Source: Bradyrhizobiaceae bacterium (lineage in GTDB: Bacteria > Pseudomonadota > Alphaproteobacteria > Rhizobiales > Xanthobacteraceae). Taken from it: 64,000 nt of DNA. The notes under the pieces were generated by a model. The model did not search any database. It was given only the letters and a program-made list of their open reading frames with translations, and was not told where the DNA came from. A program made the translations under genes and the position numbers. The stretch is from assembly GCA_947481685.1 (NCBI GenBank), contig CANKHA010000009.1, positions 1-64,000 of the forward strand, written 5' to 3'. This document shows positions 53,725-62,158 of the stretch, piece by piece (the first letter of the stretch is position 1; every line of letters starts with the position of its first letter).

Positions 53725-54834
53725 ATGATGGACTTCCGCCATCTCACGCGCGCGCGCGCCGCATGCGCCGCCATGGCAATAGGCGCCACCATGGCACTGC
53801 TGCTCGCGGTTGCGGGCCGGGCGCATTCTCAAACTCAGCTTGCCCAAACCCAGGTTGCCCAAACTCAGGTTGCCAAAACCCAGATCAAAGTCGCCGTAGA
53901 CGGGCCTTTCGTCGGGCCGGACGCCCCGCTTCTGGTCGCCGAAGACCGCGGGTTTTATCGCGCCGAGGCACTCGACGTATCCGTTGAAACTTTGACAGCG
54001 CCGCCCGATGCGATCGGGCGTGTCGCAGCAGGCAGCGCCGACATGGCGGTTGCCGATATCAACGCCATGGCCCGCTTCATCGAGCATAATCCCGGCGCGC
54101 CGCTCAAGGCGGTGTTCATGGTCCATAACAAGCCGGCTTATGCCGTCGTCGCCCGCAAGAGCCGCGGCATCGCACAGCCGAAGGACCTCGAAAGTAAACG
54201 GATCGGCGCACCTCCCGGCGAAATGGCAAGCGCGATGTGGCCCGCCTTCGCCAGGCTCAACGAGATCGATGTCTCCAAGGTCAAGCTCGAAACCGTTGCC
54301 GCCGCGGTGCGCGAACCGATGCTGGCGGCCGGACAGATCGACGCTGTCACCGGTCTCTCCTTCTCCGCCTATCTCGACCTCAAGGAGCGCGGGGTTCCGC
54401 TCAACGATCTGGTGGTGCTGCAAATGGCCGACTACGGCCTGCCGCTCTATGGCGACGCCGTCATCGTCAACACCGCATTTGCGGCAACGCATCCCGATGC
54501 GGTGAAGGGATTCCTGCGCGCTTATCTCAAGAGCCTTCGGGAAACCATCAAGGGCCCCACCCGCGCGATTGAGTCCGTGACGAAACGGAATGACGCCGCG
54601 AAGAAGGATATCGAGCTGGAACGCCTGCGCATGGCGATCCAGGACAATATCGTCACGGACGAAGTGCAGGCCTCTGGACTTGGCGGAATCGATGCCGCCC
54701 GGTTCGCGCGCGGCATCGATCTGCTGACGCAGACCTTCAAGCCGAAAGCCAAGATCGAGCCCGGCGATCTGTTCGACGCGTCGTTCCTGCCATCCGCCGC
54801 CGAGCGCCGGCTCGGGACCGGACGGCCAGGCTAG
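53725..54834 (+). CDS. ABC-type substrate-binding protein, NMT1/THI5-like
   Basis: 369 aa from ATG 53725 (MMDFRHLTRA), with GGAAGGAAGA ahead. Signal peptide to about residue 34, then a repeated spacer QTQLAQTQVAQTQVAKTQI, then an SsuA/THI5-like periplasmic-binding domain (VAVDGPFVGPDAPLLVAEDRG). Such proteins bind sulfonates, thiamin precursors or other small molecules. No ABC permease or ATPase nearby, so it is an orphan. Bounded on the right by repeat copy C. Confidence 0.82.
   Translation: MMDFRHLTRARAACAAMAIGATMALLLAVAGRAHSQTQLAQTQVAQTQVAKTQIKVAVDGPFVGPDAPLLVAEDRGFYRAEALDVSVETLTAPPDAIGRVAAGSADMAVADINAMARFIEHNPGAPLKAVFMVHNKPAYAVVARKSRGIAQPKDLESKRIGAPPGEMASAMWPAFARLNEIDVSKVKLETVAAAVREPMLAAGQIDAVTGLSFSAYLDLKERGVPLNDLVVLQMADYGLPLYGDAVIVNTAFAATHPDAVKGFLRAYLKSLRETIKGPTRAIESVTKRNDAAKKDIELERLRMAIQDNIVTDEVQASGLGGIDAARFARGIDLLTQTFKPKAKIEPGDLFDASFLPSAAERRLGTGRPG
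53831..53878 (+). repeat. Coding 15 bp tandem repeat
   Basis: Three near-identical 15 bp units (ACTCAGCTTGCCCAA type), encoding QTQ(L/V)A(Q/K), between the signal peptide and the domain of the binding protein. Copy number may vary among strains by slippage without breaking the frame. Confidence 0.85.
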
Positions 54835-54849
54835 AGTTTCTCGTTTATC

Positions 54850-54894
54850 GCGCAATCTTAACGGCGAACCGGTACCCACTTCGCCGGATTGCGC
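54850..54894. repeat. ACCGGT-centred palindromic repeat, copy C
   Basis: GCGCAATC and CGGCGAA arms around CCGGTACCCAC, closing TTCGCCG GATTGCGC. Located 15 bp past the binding-protein stop. The 140 bp that follow up to the carboxypeptidase hold no gene. Confidence 0.85.
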
Positions 54895-55035
54895 TTATGC
54901 CGAACTTTGGTCGCTTTCCTGGCCGACAAAGAGTTGCAGGCTTTGGGGTTTCTCCTGCCGCCGCCTTCGCTATAATCGCCACTGGAAGCGGCACCGTTTC
55001 CAGGGCCCGAGCGCAACAGGACCGGACCGCGACCC

Positions 55036-56373
55036 TTGGCTTTATCGGCAAAAATCTTGATCGGAGCCACGTTGTTTGGCGTATCCGCTATCGCCGCGGC
55101 GATGCCGGCCCGCGCCGACGCCACGCTGCTGATCGAGGCGCAAAGCGGCAGGGTGTTGCATGCGGAGAATGCGACCTATCCCTGGTATCCCGCCTCCCTG
55201 ACAAAATTGATGACGCTGTATGTGACCCTGCAGGCGCGGCGTGAGAAACGCATCACCGGCGACACGCTGATCACCGTGTCAGCACGCGCGTCATCGCAAG
55301 CGCCCGCCAAGATGGGCTTCAATGCCGGCACCCAGCTGACGCTCGATAATGCTTTGAAGATGCTGATGGTGAAATCGGCCAACGACATGGCGGTGACGAT
55401 TGCCGAAGGCGTGTCCGGCTCGATCGAGCAATTTGCCGACGACATGAACAGCGCGGCCTCTCGCCTCGGCATGGTGCAATCGAGCTATGTGAATCCGAAC
55501 GGCCTGCCGGCGGACAACCAGATCAGCTCGGCGCGCGACCTCGGCATCCTGGCACGCTCCCTGATCCGCGACTTTCCGGAATATTCCTATTACTGGCATT
55601 TGCCCGGCATCAAATTCGGCAAGCGCATCACCCGCAACTACAACAAGCTGCTCACCAAATATCCCGGCTCCGACGGCATGAAGACCGGTTACATCTGCGC
55701 ATCAGGCTTCAATCTCGTTGCGACCGCGACGCGCAACGGCCGGCAACTGATCGCGATCGTTCTTGGCGCGCCGTCTTCTGCGCAGCGCGCGGAAAAGGCA
55801 GCACAGCTGCTGGAGCGCGGTTTCACCGGAGATGGCTTGTCATGGTTGCGGCCTTCTCTCGGCACCGTCGATTCACTGGTTCCGATTGCCGCCGCGCCTC
55901 CCAATCTCCGCGACCAGATGTGCGGCCCGCATCGTAAAAAGCCGGCGAGCGAAACCGATGACGATAACGATGATGCCGTGGCAACAAATGACAAAGGCGA
56001 TGGCGGCTCCGCGATGAGCCTGCGTCAGGCCACCCCAAAATTCTCGCTTGCTGCGTTGCCTGACTTTCAGATCGGCGAACCGGTCGATGTTTTCGTCGGC
56101 GCGCCGAAGGGCTCCGCTCCCGGCGCCAAGCCGGCGGCAGCAACGCCGGTTCAGGCCGCCACCGCAGGCAAGCCGGCCAATGCAAAACCCGGAGCCGCGC
56201 CCGGTGTCTGGCCGAACATGACTGCCACGCCGCAGGCCGCGCAATCGTCAGCGACAAACACGCTGGCGCAAACGTCACGCGCTGTTCCGCTGCCACGCCC
56301 GCGTCCGGCCGCCAAGCCGAAGCAAGCGGTCAAACCGCAGGCCGCAAAACCACCAGCGCAACCGCCGGCCTAA
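55036..56373 (+). CDS. D-alanyl-D-alanine carboxypeptidase
   Basis: 445 aa; TTG start, the first possible in the frame, ribosome site unclear. Signal peptide about 1-28. Serine peptidase S11 domain with SxxK S54-LTK57, SxN S114-A-N116 and KTG 216-218 all intact. Then a long Ala/Pro/Lys/Gln-rich tail (about 300-445) without the usual compact PBP5 C-terminal domain; the tail may bind envelope components. Trims pentapeptides in the periplasm. Confidence 0.92.
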   Translation: MALSAKILIGATLFGVSAIAAAMPARADATLLIEAQSGRVLHAENATYPWYPASLTKLMTLYVTLQARREKRITGDTLITVSARASSQAPAKMGFNAGTQLTLDNALKMLMVKSANDMAVTIAEGVSGSIEQFADDMNSAASRLGMVQSSYVNPNGLPADNQISSARDLGILARSLIRDFPEYSYYWHLPGIKFGKRITRNYNKLLTKYPGSDGMKTGYICASGFNLVATATRNGRQLIAIVLGAPSSAQRAEKAAQLLERGFTGDGLSWLRPSLGTVDSLVPIAAAPPNLRDQMCGPHRKKPASETDDDNDDAVATNDKGDGGSAMSLRQATPKFSLAALPDFQIGEPVDVFVGAPKGSAPGAKPAAATPVQAATAGKPANAKPGAAPGVWPNMTATPQAAQSSATNTLAQTSRAVPLPRPRPAAKPKQAVKPQAAKPPAQPPA

Positions 56374-56479
56374 ACGCCGCAGGCGGCGAGCCCTTGCCAC
56401 GCCGCTGCGCTTTGCCCATCTTGCCCAAAAGAACCGCCGTTTAATGCGCCTTTGATTCGGCGCGCGCAGAGGAAGCGCG

Positions 56480-58723
56480 ATGGAGCGCATCTGGCTCAAG
56501 GATTACCCGGCGGGCGTTCCAGCCGATATCGATCCCTCGCAATGGCCGTCGCTCGTTGCATTGATCGATGAAAATTTCGCGCGCTTTGGCGATGCGAAAG
56601 CTTTCATCGGCATGGGCAAGGCGATCACGTATGCCGAGCTTGATGAGCTGTCTCATGCCTTTGCTGCCTGGCTACAGGGCAACGGCCTGAAGCAAGGCAC
56701 CCGCATCGCATTGATGATACCGAACGTGCTGCAATATCCGGTCGCGATCACCGGCGCTTTGCGTGCGGGCCTCACGGTAGTGAACGTCAATCCGCTCTAC
56801 ACCCCGCGCGAACTGGAATTCCAGCTGAAGGACTCCGGCGCCGAAGCCATCGTGGTGCTGGAGAATTTCGCCGTCACCGTGGAGCATGCACTCGCGCATT
56901 CCGCCGTCGAACATGTGGTGATCGCGCGTATGGGAGACTTGCTCGGCGGCCTGAAGGGCGCGCTGGTCAATTTTGTCGTTCGCCATGTGAAGAAGATGGT
57001 GCCGGCTTACAACATTCCCGGCGCGATCCTGTTCAACGACGCGATTGCCGCGGGCCGTGACCTGAGCTTCGTCAAGCCGGAGATCGCGCCGGAAGACGTC
57101 GCCTTCATTCAATATACCGGCGGCACCACCGGCGTTGCCAAGGGCGCCATGCTCACACACCGCAATCTCATCGCCAATACCTTGCAGATGGAAGCGTGGC
57201 AGCAGCCGATGGTGGCGCGCGAGCCGCGTGTCGATCATCTGCTCATCCTCGCGGCCTTGCCGCTCTATCACATCTTCGCCCTGACGTTCTGTTACCTCAG
57301 CGCGATGCGCATGGGCTCGACGACATTGCTGATCCCGAACCCGCGCGATCTTCCGGGCCTGATCAAGGATCTGCGCAGCCACAAGGTGAATTCGTTCCCC
57401 GGGGTCAACACGCTTTACAACGCCCTGCTCCACCATCCCGATTTCGGCAAGATCGACTGGAGCATGCTGAAATGCTCGATCGGCGGCGGCATGCCGGTCC
57501 AGCAATCGGTGGCGGAGCGCTGGCTGAAGGCCACCGGCTGCCCGCTGCTCGAGGGCTACGGGCTTTCCGAAACCTCGCCGGTGCTGACCTGCACCCGCGC
57601 CGACAGCACGGTATGGACCGGCACCATCGGGCTGCCGTTGCCTTCCACCGAGATCGCCATTCGCGACGATGACGACCGCGATCTTCCGCTGGGACAGCCG
57701 GGCGAGATTTGCGCGCGCGGCCCGCAGGTGATGCCCGGTTATTGGAAACGGGATGACGAGACGGCGAAAGTGATGAGCGCGGACAGCTTCTTCCGCACCG
57801 GCGATATCGGCGTGATGGACATCAGGGGCCAGGTGAAGATCGTCGACCGGAAGAAGGACATGATCCTCGTTTCCGGCTTCAAGGTATTTCCCAACGAAGT
57901 CGAGGCGGTCGCCGCGAACCATCCCGGCGTGCTGGAAAGCGCGGCAATCGGTTTGCCCGATGAACGCACCGGCGAATCCGTGAAGCTGTTCGTGGTGAAA
58001 AAGGACCCCAATCTGACGGCGGAAGCGCTGCGAAAATTCCTCGCGACCGAACTCACAGGTTACAAGATGCCGAAGAGCATCGAGTTCCGCAGCGATCTGC
58101 CGAAGACAAATGTCGGCAAGATCCTGCGTCGTGCATTGCGCGATGAATTATTGCATCCGAACACAGATACGCCGGCCGCTCCGGTTGCCATGCCGAAGGA
58201 TGTGATCGACTTCTGGTTCGGCGTCGATCCCGAGAAATGGTACACGAAAGACGATGCTTTCGATGCCGCCATTCGCGAGCGTTTCCTGCCGACCTATGAA
58301 GCCGCAGCGAATGCCCGCCTGTCCGAATGGGAGGCCGAACCTGAAAGTGCGCTCGCGCTGGTGATCGTGCTCGACCAGTTCTCGCGCAATATGTTCCGCA
58401 ATTCACCCCGCACTTTCGCGGCCGACGCACTGGCGCTGGCGATTGCCAAAAACGCCGTGGCGCGCGGTTTCGACAAGACGCTGGAACTGCAGAAGCGCAA
58501 CTTCTTCTATCTGCCGTTCATGCATTCGGAGCATCTCGAAGACCAGGAGCGTTGCGTGGCGTTGAGCCGCGAGGCCGGCGACCCGAACACCCTGAAATAT
58601 GCCGAAATCCATGCGGATATCATCCGCCGTTTCGGGCGTTTTCCGCACCGCAATGCGATCCTTGGCCGCGCCACGACGCCCGAAGAACGGGCCTTCCTCG
58701 ATGCCGGCGGCTTCGCCGGCTGA
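56480..58723 (+). CDS. fadD: Fusion: long-chain acyl-CoA ligase (FadD) with C-terminal DUF924 domain
   Basis: 747 aa. Residues 1 to about 560 are a full FadD: P-loop YTGGTTGVAKGAM (Y212 on), GYGLSETSP, the hinge KDMILVSGFKVFPNEVE, and the catalytic Lys in LPKTNVGKILRRAL. A short linker (NTDTPAAPVA) leads to a complete DUF924 domain, about 571-747 (DVIDFWFGVDPEKWYTKDD, LVIVLDQFSRNMFRNSPRTFA, RNFFYLPFMHSE). DUF924 is normally a separate protein of about 180 aa. An in-frame ATG at 58190 sits exactly at the domain start. No stop or frameshift in between. Confidence 0.92.
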   Translation: MERIWLKDYPAGVPADIDPSQWPSLVALIDENFARFGDAKAFIGMGKAITYAELDELSHAFAAWLQGNGLKQGTRIALMIPNVLQYPVAITGALRAGLTVVNVNPLYTPRELEFQLKDSGAEAIVVLENFAVTVEHALAHSAVEHVVIARMGDLLGGLKGALVNFVVRHVKKMVPAYNIPGAILFNDAIAAGRDLSFVKPEIAPEDVAFIQYTGGTTGVAKGAMLTHRNLIANTLQMEAWQQPMVAREPRVDHLLILAALPLYHIFALTFCYLSAMRMGSTTLLIPNPRDLPGLIKDLRSHKVNSFPGVNTLYNALLHHPDFGKIDWSMLKCSIGGGMPVQQSVAERWLKATGCPLLEGYGLSETSPVLTCTRADSTVWTGTIGLPLPSTEIAIRDDDDRDLPLGQPGEICARGPQVMPGYWKRDDETAKVMSADSFFRTGDIGVMDIRGQVKIVDRKKDMILVSGFKVFPNEVEAVAANHPGVLESAAIGLPDERTGESVKLFVVKKDPNLTAEALRKFLATELTGYKMPKSIEFRSDLPKTNVGKILRRALRDELLHPNTDTPAAPVAMPKDVIDFWFGVDPEKWYTKDDAFDAAIRERFLPTYEAAANARLSEWEAEPESALALVIVLDQFSRNMFRNSPRTFAADALALAIAKNAVARGFDKTLELQKRNFFYLPFMHSEHLEDQERCVALSREAGDPNTLKYAEIHADIIRRFGRFPHRNAILGRATTPEERAFLDAGGFAG

Positions 58724-58725
58724 AA

Positions 58726-58770
58726 GCGCATGATCCGGCGAAGTGGGAACCGGTTCGCCGGATCATGCGC
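58726..58770. repeat. ACCGGT-centred palindromic repeat, copy D
   Basis: Arms GCGCATGATCCGGCGAA and TTCGCCGGATCATGCGC (17 bp each, perfect) around GTGGGAACCGG. Starts 2 bp past the fadD-DUF924 stop and likely forms its terminator. Confidence 0.9.
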
Positions 58771-58783
58771 CAAAAATACATTT

Positions 58784-58874
58784 GGCGTGCGGAACCGCAG
58801 ATAAGTCTACGCAATCTGCGCAAGCTTGATTGCTTTCCCGCAAAACCGGTGTCCACTTTTGCTGACCGCACGCC
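58784..58874. repeat. ACCGGT repeat relative, copy E, with GGCGTGCGG ends
   Basis: Outer arms GGCGTGCGG (58784-58792) and CCGCACGCC (58866-58874); the interior carries CGCAAAACCGGTGTCCACTTTTGC. Directly follows copy D, so two elements are stacked in the 276 bp ahead of tctC. The rest of this gap holds no gene. Confidence 0.75.
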
Positions 58875-58999
58875 TAAAAGCCTAGCCCGACGCGGTTGAC
58901 CGCTGCCGGTAAACGGCGCGAAAGTGACGGCCCTATAACGTGGCGGCCGGCTCGCATTACGCGGCCACAAGGCACGCCGCGACAATCGGAGGAGCCGAG

Positions 59000-59968
59000 A
59001 TGTCCCGCTTTCGTAAGCTTGTTTCCGGAACCATTGCTGCCGGACTGTTTGCCGTCATGGCGACGTCAGCATCAGCGCAGTTGTCGGAATTGAAAATCAT
59101 TGCGCCCGCAGCGCCGGGTGGCGGATGGGACCAGACCGCCCGCTCGTTGCAGCAGGCGATGGTGGCCGCAGGCGTGGCCAAAGGCGTCCAGGTGGTCAAC
59201 GTTCTGGGCGCCGGTGGAACCGTCGGCCTTGCCCAGCTCATCAACTCCAAGGGCGACGGCAACCAGTTGATGGTCAACGGCTTCGTGATGGTCGGCGCCA
59301 TCCTGCTCAACAAGGCGCCGGTCACGCTCGACCAGACGACGCCGATCGCACGCCTGACCGAAGAGATGGAAGTCGTCGTGGTACCGGCGGATTCCCCAAT
59401 CAAGAATGCGAAGGATCTGGCCGCCGCGATCAAAACCGATGTCAGCAAGGTCACGTTTGCGGGCGGCTCGGCTGGCGGCGTCGATCACATCCTTGCAGCC
59501 CAGATCGTGAAAGCCTCAGGCGGCGATCCTGCCAAGGTCAACTACATCCCGTTCTCCGGCGGCGGTGAATCTCTGGCGGCCATCCTCGGTGGCAAGGTCA
59601 CTGCGGGCATTTCCGGCTATGGCGAATACGAAGGCCAGATCAAGTCCGGCAAGCTGCGCGCCCTTGGCGTCAGCACGGAAAAGCGCCGCTCCGATGTCGA
59701 TGTGCCTACGCTTAAAGAACAGGGCCTCGACGTGGTCGTCACCAACTGGCGTTCGGTCGTCGCGGCTCCTGGGCTGTCGGACGCCGACAAGAAAAAGCTG
59801 TCCGATGCGGTGGAGAAGACCGTGAAGTCCGATGCCTGGAAAGAAATTCTGAAGCAGAAGGGCTGGGACGACGCCTATATGCCGGCCGACGACTTCGCCA
59901 AGTTCCTCAAGACCGAACAGGCGCGCGTCACGGACGTCATGAAAGCCATCGGGCTGGTGAAGTCCTAA
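59000..59968 (+). CDS. tctC: Tripartite tricarboxylate transporter receptor TctC
   Basis: 322 aa from ATG 59000 (MSRFRKLVSG), with GGAGGAG ahead. Signal peptide to ASAQ. Ligand loops APAAPGGGWDQTAR and LGAGGTVGLAQLI are of the classical TctC type. Binds a carboxylate in the periplasm and delivers it to TctAB, whose genes follow. Followed by a perfect hairpin before tctB. Confidence 0.93.
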   Translation: MSRFRKLVSGTIAAGLFAVMATSASAQLSELKIIAPAAPGGGWDQTARSLQQAMVAAGVAKGVQVVNVLGAGGTVGLAQLINSKGDGNQLMVNGFVMVGAILLNKAPVTLDQTTPIARLTEEMEVVVVPADSPIKNAKDLAAAIKTDVSKVTFAGGSAGGVDHILAAQIVKASGGDPAKVNYIPFSGGGESLAAILGGKVTAGISGYGEYEGQIKSGKLRALGVSTEKRRSDVDVPTLKEQGLDVVVTNWRSVVAAPGLSDADKKKLSDAVEKTVKSDAWKEILKQKGWDDAYMPADDFAKFLKTEQARVTDVMKAIGLVKS

Positions 59969-59983
59969 GCACGTCATTCGGAA

Positions 59984-60010
59984 GCGGCGTGGCGCATGTT
60001 GCCACGCCGC
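59984..60010 (+). terminator. Intercistronic hairpin between tctC and tctB
   Basis: Perfect 10 bp stem GCGGCGTGGC / GCCACGCCGC, loop GCATGTT, no T-run. Such a structure protects the upstream mRNA end or stops part of transcription, which gives more receptor than membrane subunits. Confidence 0.75.
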
Positions 60011-60038
60011 CCCGAAGGGGAACTGGGGGGTATCGGCC

Positions 60039-60512
60039 TTGGAAGAAACGGGTCAGCGCCGGATCGATCCGGTTGGAATTGCCATCGCCGGAGTGCTGGC
60101 GGCCCTGGCTCTCATCATTATCCTCGACACCAACGCTCTTACGCTGACGTCGGTCTACGGCGTCGGTCCGAAGGCAATGCCTTACGTCGTCGCCGTGGGT
60201 CTGGGCGTGCTTGCGATCGGCAATCTTGTCAACGCGCTCACGGGCGGCATGCCCGCAGGCGAAGAACTCAACTATCAGGCGATCGTACGCATCCTCGGCG
60301 GCCTTGCCGCCCTGATCGCCGTGATCGGTTTTGGCGGCGGCTTCATCATCGGCACGGCTTTGCTGTTCGCGATGACATCGGCGGCCTTCGGACGAAAGGC
60401 CTTCCATATCGATCTGCTGATCGGCCTTGGGCTCGCAACTGTCGTTTTTCTCGTCTTTTCCAAACTTCTTTCCCTGACGCTGCCCTCCGGGCCACTCGAA
60501 CACCTTTTCTGA
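60039..60512 (+). CDS. tctB: Tripartite tricarboxylate transporter small membrane subunit TctB
   Basis: 157 aa; TTG start with GGGGGG eight bases ahead. Four predicted membrane segments (about 14-32, 40-62, 78-105, 118-140), typical for TctB. Pairs with TctA for proton- or sodium-coupled uptake. 9 bp gap to tctA. Confidence 0.88.
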   Translation: MEETGQRRIDPVGIAIAGVLAALALIIILDTNALTLTSVYGVGPKAMPYVVAVGLGVLAIGNLVNALTGGMPAGEELNYQAIVRILGGLAALIAVIGFGGGFIIGTALLFAMTSAAFGRKAFHIDLLIGLGLATVVFLVFSKLLSLTLPSGPLEHLF

Positions 60513-60521
60513 AAGTTCAGC

Positions 60522-62021
60522 ATGGAAGCTTTTGGATCTCTTATTCACGGCCTGTCGATCGCCGCACAGCCAATGAATCTGATGTACGCCTTCATCGGCG
60601 TGATGCTCGGAACTGCGGTGGGCGTGTTGCCCGGCATCGGGCCCGCGCTGACCGTGGCGCTGCTCCTGCCTGTAACCTTCAAGCTCGATCCCGCCGGATC
60701 GCTGATCATGTTCGCGGGCATCTACTACGGCGGCATGTATGGTGGCTCGACCACGGCCATCCTGATCAACACGCCCGGAGAGAGTGCGTCCCTTGCCACT
60801 GCGCTTGAGGGCCACAAGATGGCCAAGGCCGGCCGCGGCGGTCCCGCGCTCGCAACCTCCGCGATCGGATCTTTTGTCGCAGGCACGCTCGCAACTCTGG
60901 GCATTGTCTTTCTCGCCCCCTGGCTGGTGAAAATCGCCATCCAGTTTGGCCCGGAAGATTATTTTGCGCTGATGTGCGTGGCCTTTGTCACGGTGTCGGC
61001 AACCTTCGGCGATTCACCGGTGCGCGGTCTCACCAGCCTGTTTATCGGCCTGATGTTGGGATTGGTTGGCATCGATACGCTGACCGGCCAGGCGCGGCTG
61101 ACGTTCGGCATTCCGGAATTACTCGATGGCATCGAGGTCACAACCCTCGCTGTCGGCCTGTTTGCGATTGGCGAAGCGCTCTACATCGCGTCACGCCCCG
61201 CGCATTTGGCCGACACGATCGAGCCGGTGCGCGGCTCGCTCTGGATGACAAAAGAAGACTGGAAACGGTCGTGGAAGCCGTGGCTGCGCGGTACCGCGTT
61301 TGGTTTCCCGATCGGCGCCCTGCCCGCTGGCGGCGCGGAAATCCCGACCTTCCTGTCCTATTCCACCGAGAAACGCCTTTGCAAGTATCCTAAGGAATTC
61401 GGACATGGCGCAATCGAAGGGGTCGCAGGCCCGGAAGCCGCGAACAATGCGTCTGCCGCCGGAACGCTGGTGCCGCTGCTCACGCTCGGCCTCCCTACCT
61501 CTGCTACAGCAGCGATGATGCTGGCGGGCTTTCAGCAATACGGCCTCAACCCCGGCCCGCTGCTGTTTGCAGAGCGGCCCGATCTGGTCTGGGGCCTGAT
61601 CGCCAGCCTGTTCATCGCAAATTTCATGCTAATCGTGCTGAACCTGCCGCTGGTCGGCCTGTGGGTGAAGCTGCTGTCGATCCCGCAGCCCTGGCTTTAC
61701 GGCGGCATTCTGGTGTTCGCAACCATGGGCACCATCGCCGCGAACCCTTCCGTCGTCGAACTGATCCAGTTGGTCGTGTTTGGCCTGATGGGTTTCCTGA
61801 TGCGACGTTATGACTTTCCGGTTGCGCCAGTGGTTATCGGACTCATTCTCGGTCCGATCGCAGAAGCGCAATTGCGCCGCGCGCTATCGATCAGCCTGGG
61901 CGACCCGATGGTACTGCTGCAAAGCCCGCTGTCGGCAACGCTTCTGGTGATCGCCCTGCTGGCGCTGGCGGCGCCCTTTGTCCTGCGCGGCCTGGACAAG
62001 ATGAAATCCACCGAAGACTAG
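60522..62021 (+). CDS. tctA: Tripartite tricarboxylate transporter large membrane subunit TctA
   Basis: 499 aa, about 12 membrane segments. Conserved pore motif [11 protein letters not shown] near the N-terminus and its repeat [19 protein letters not shown] in the second half; [17 protein letters not shown] is the family signature. Completes the tctCBA operon. Substrate not predictable (citrate, aromatic acids and others occur in the family). Confidence 0.95.
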   Translation: MEAFGSLIHGLSIAAQPMNLMYAFIGVMLGTAVGVLPGIGPALTVALLLPVTFKLDPAGSLIMFAGIYYGGMYGGSTTAILINTPGESASLATALEGHKMAKAGRGGPALATSAIGSFVAGTLATLGIVFLAPWLVKIAIQFGPEDYFALMCVAFVTVSATFGDSPVRGLTSLFIGLMLGLVGIDTLTGQARLTFGIPELLDGIEVTTLAVGLFAIGEALYIASRPAHLADTIEPVRGSLWMTKEDWKRSWKPWLRGTAFGFPIGALPAGGAEIPTFLSYSTEKRLCKYPKEFGHGAIEGVAGPEAANNASAAGTLVPLLTLGLPTSATAAMMLAGFQQYGLNPGPLLFAERPDLVWGLIASLFIANFMLIVLNLPLVGLWVKLLSIPQPWLYGGILVFATMGTIAANPSVVELIQLVVFGLMGFLMRRYDFPVAPVVIGLILGPIAEAQLRRALSISLGDPMVLLQSPLSATLLVIALLALAAPFVLRGLDKMKSTED

Positions 62022-62057
62022 CGCGCAGTCAGCAAAGACTGCTCGCTTGCGCGTTTC

Positions 62058-62078
62058 ATGCGCCCGGGGCGGGCGCAT
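62058..62078 (+). terminator. Hairpin after tctA
   Basis: Arms ATGCGCCC / GGGCGCAT around a five-base loop, 36 bp past the tctA stop. No clear T-run. Confidence 0.5.
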
Positions 62079-62158
62079 AGCGTTAACAACGCGTAACCGG
62101 AAACGCTCAAATCCGGCCCATGCCGAACCTAATATTTAGATTCCCTTGCTAAAGTGAG

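Noticed and set aside
53629-54879. 416-codon open frame antisense to the NMT1-type binding protein
   Set aside because: Runs through a repeat and the whole sense gene, with no recognisable protein features.
56672-57922. 416-codon open frame antisense to fadD
   Set aside because: Low-complexity His/Arg-rich translation typical of a shadow frame; fadD on the other strand is certain.
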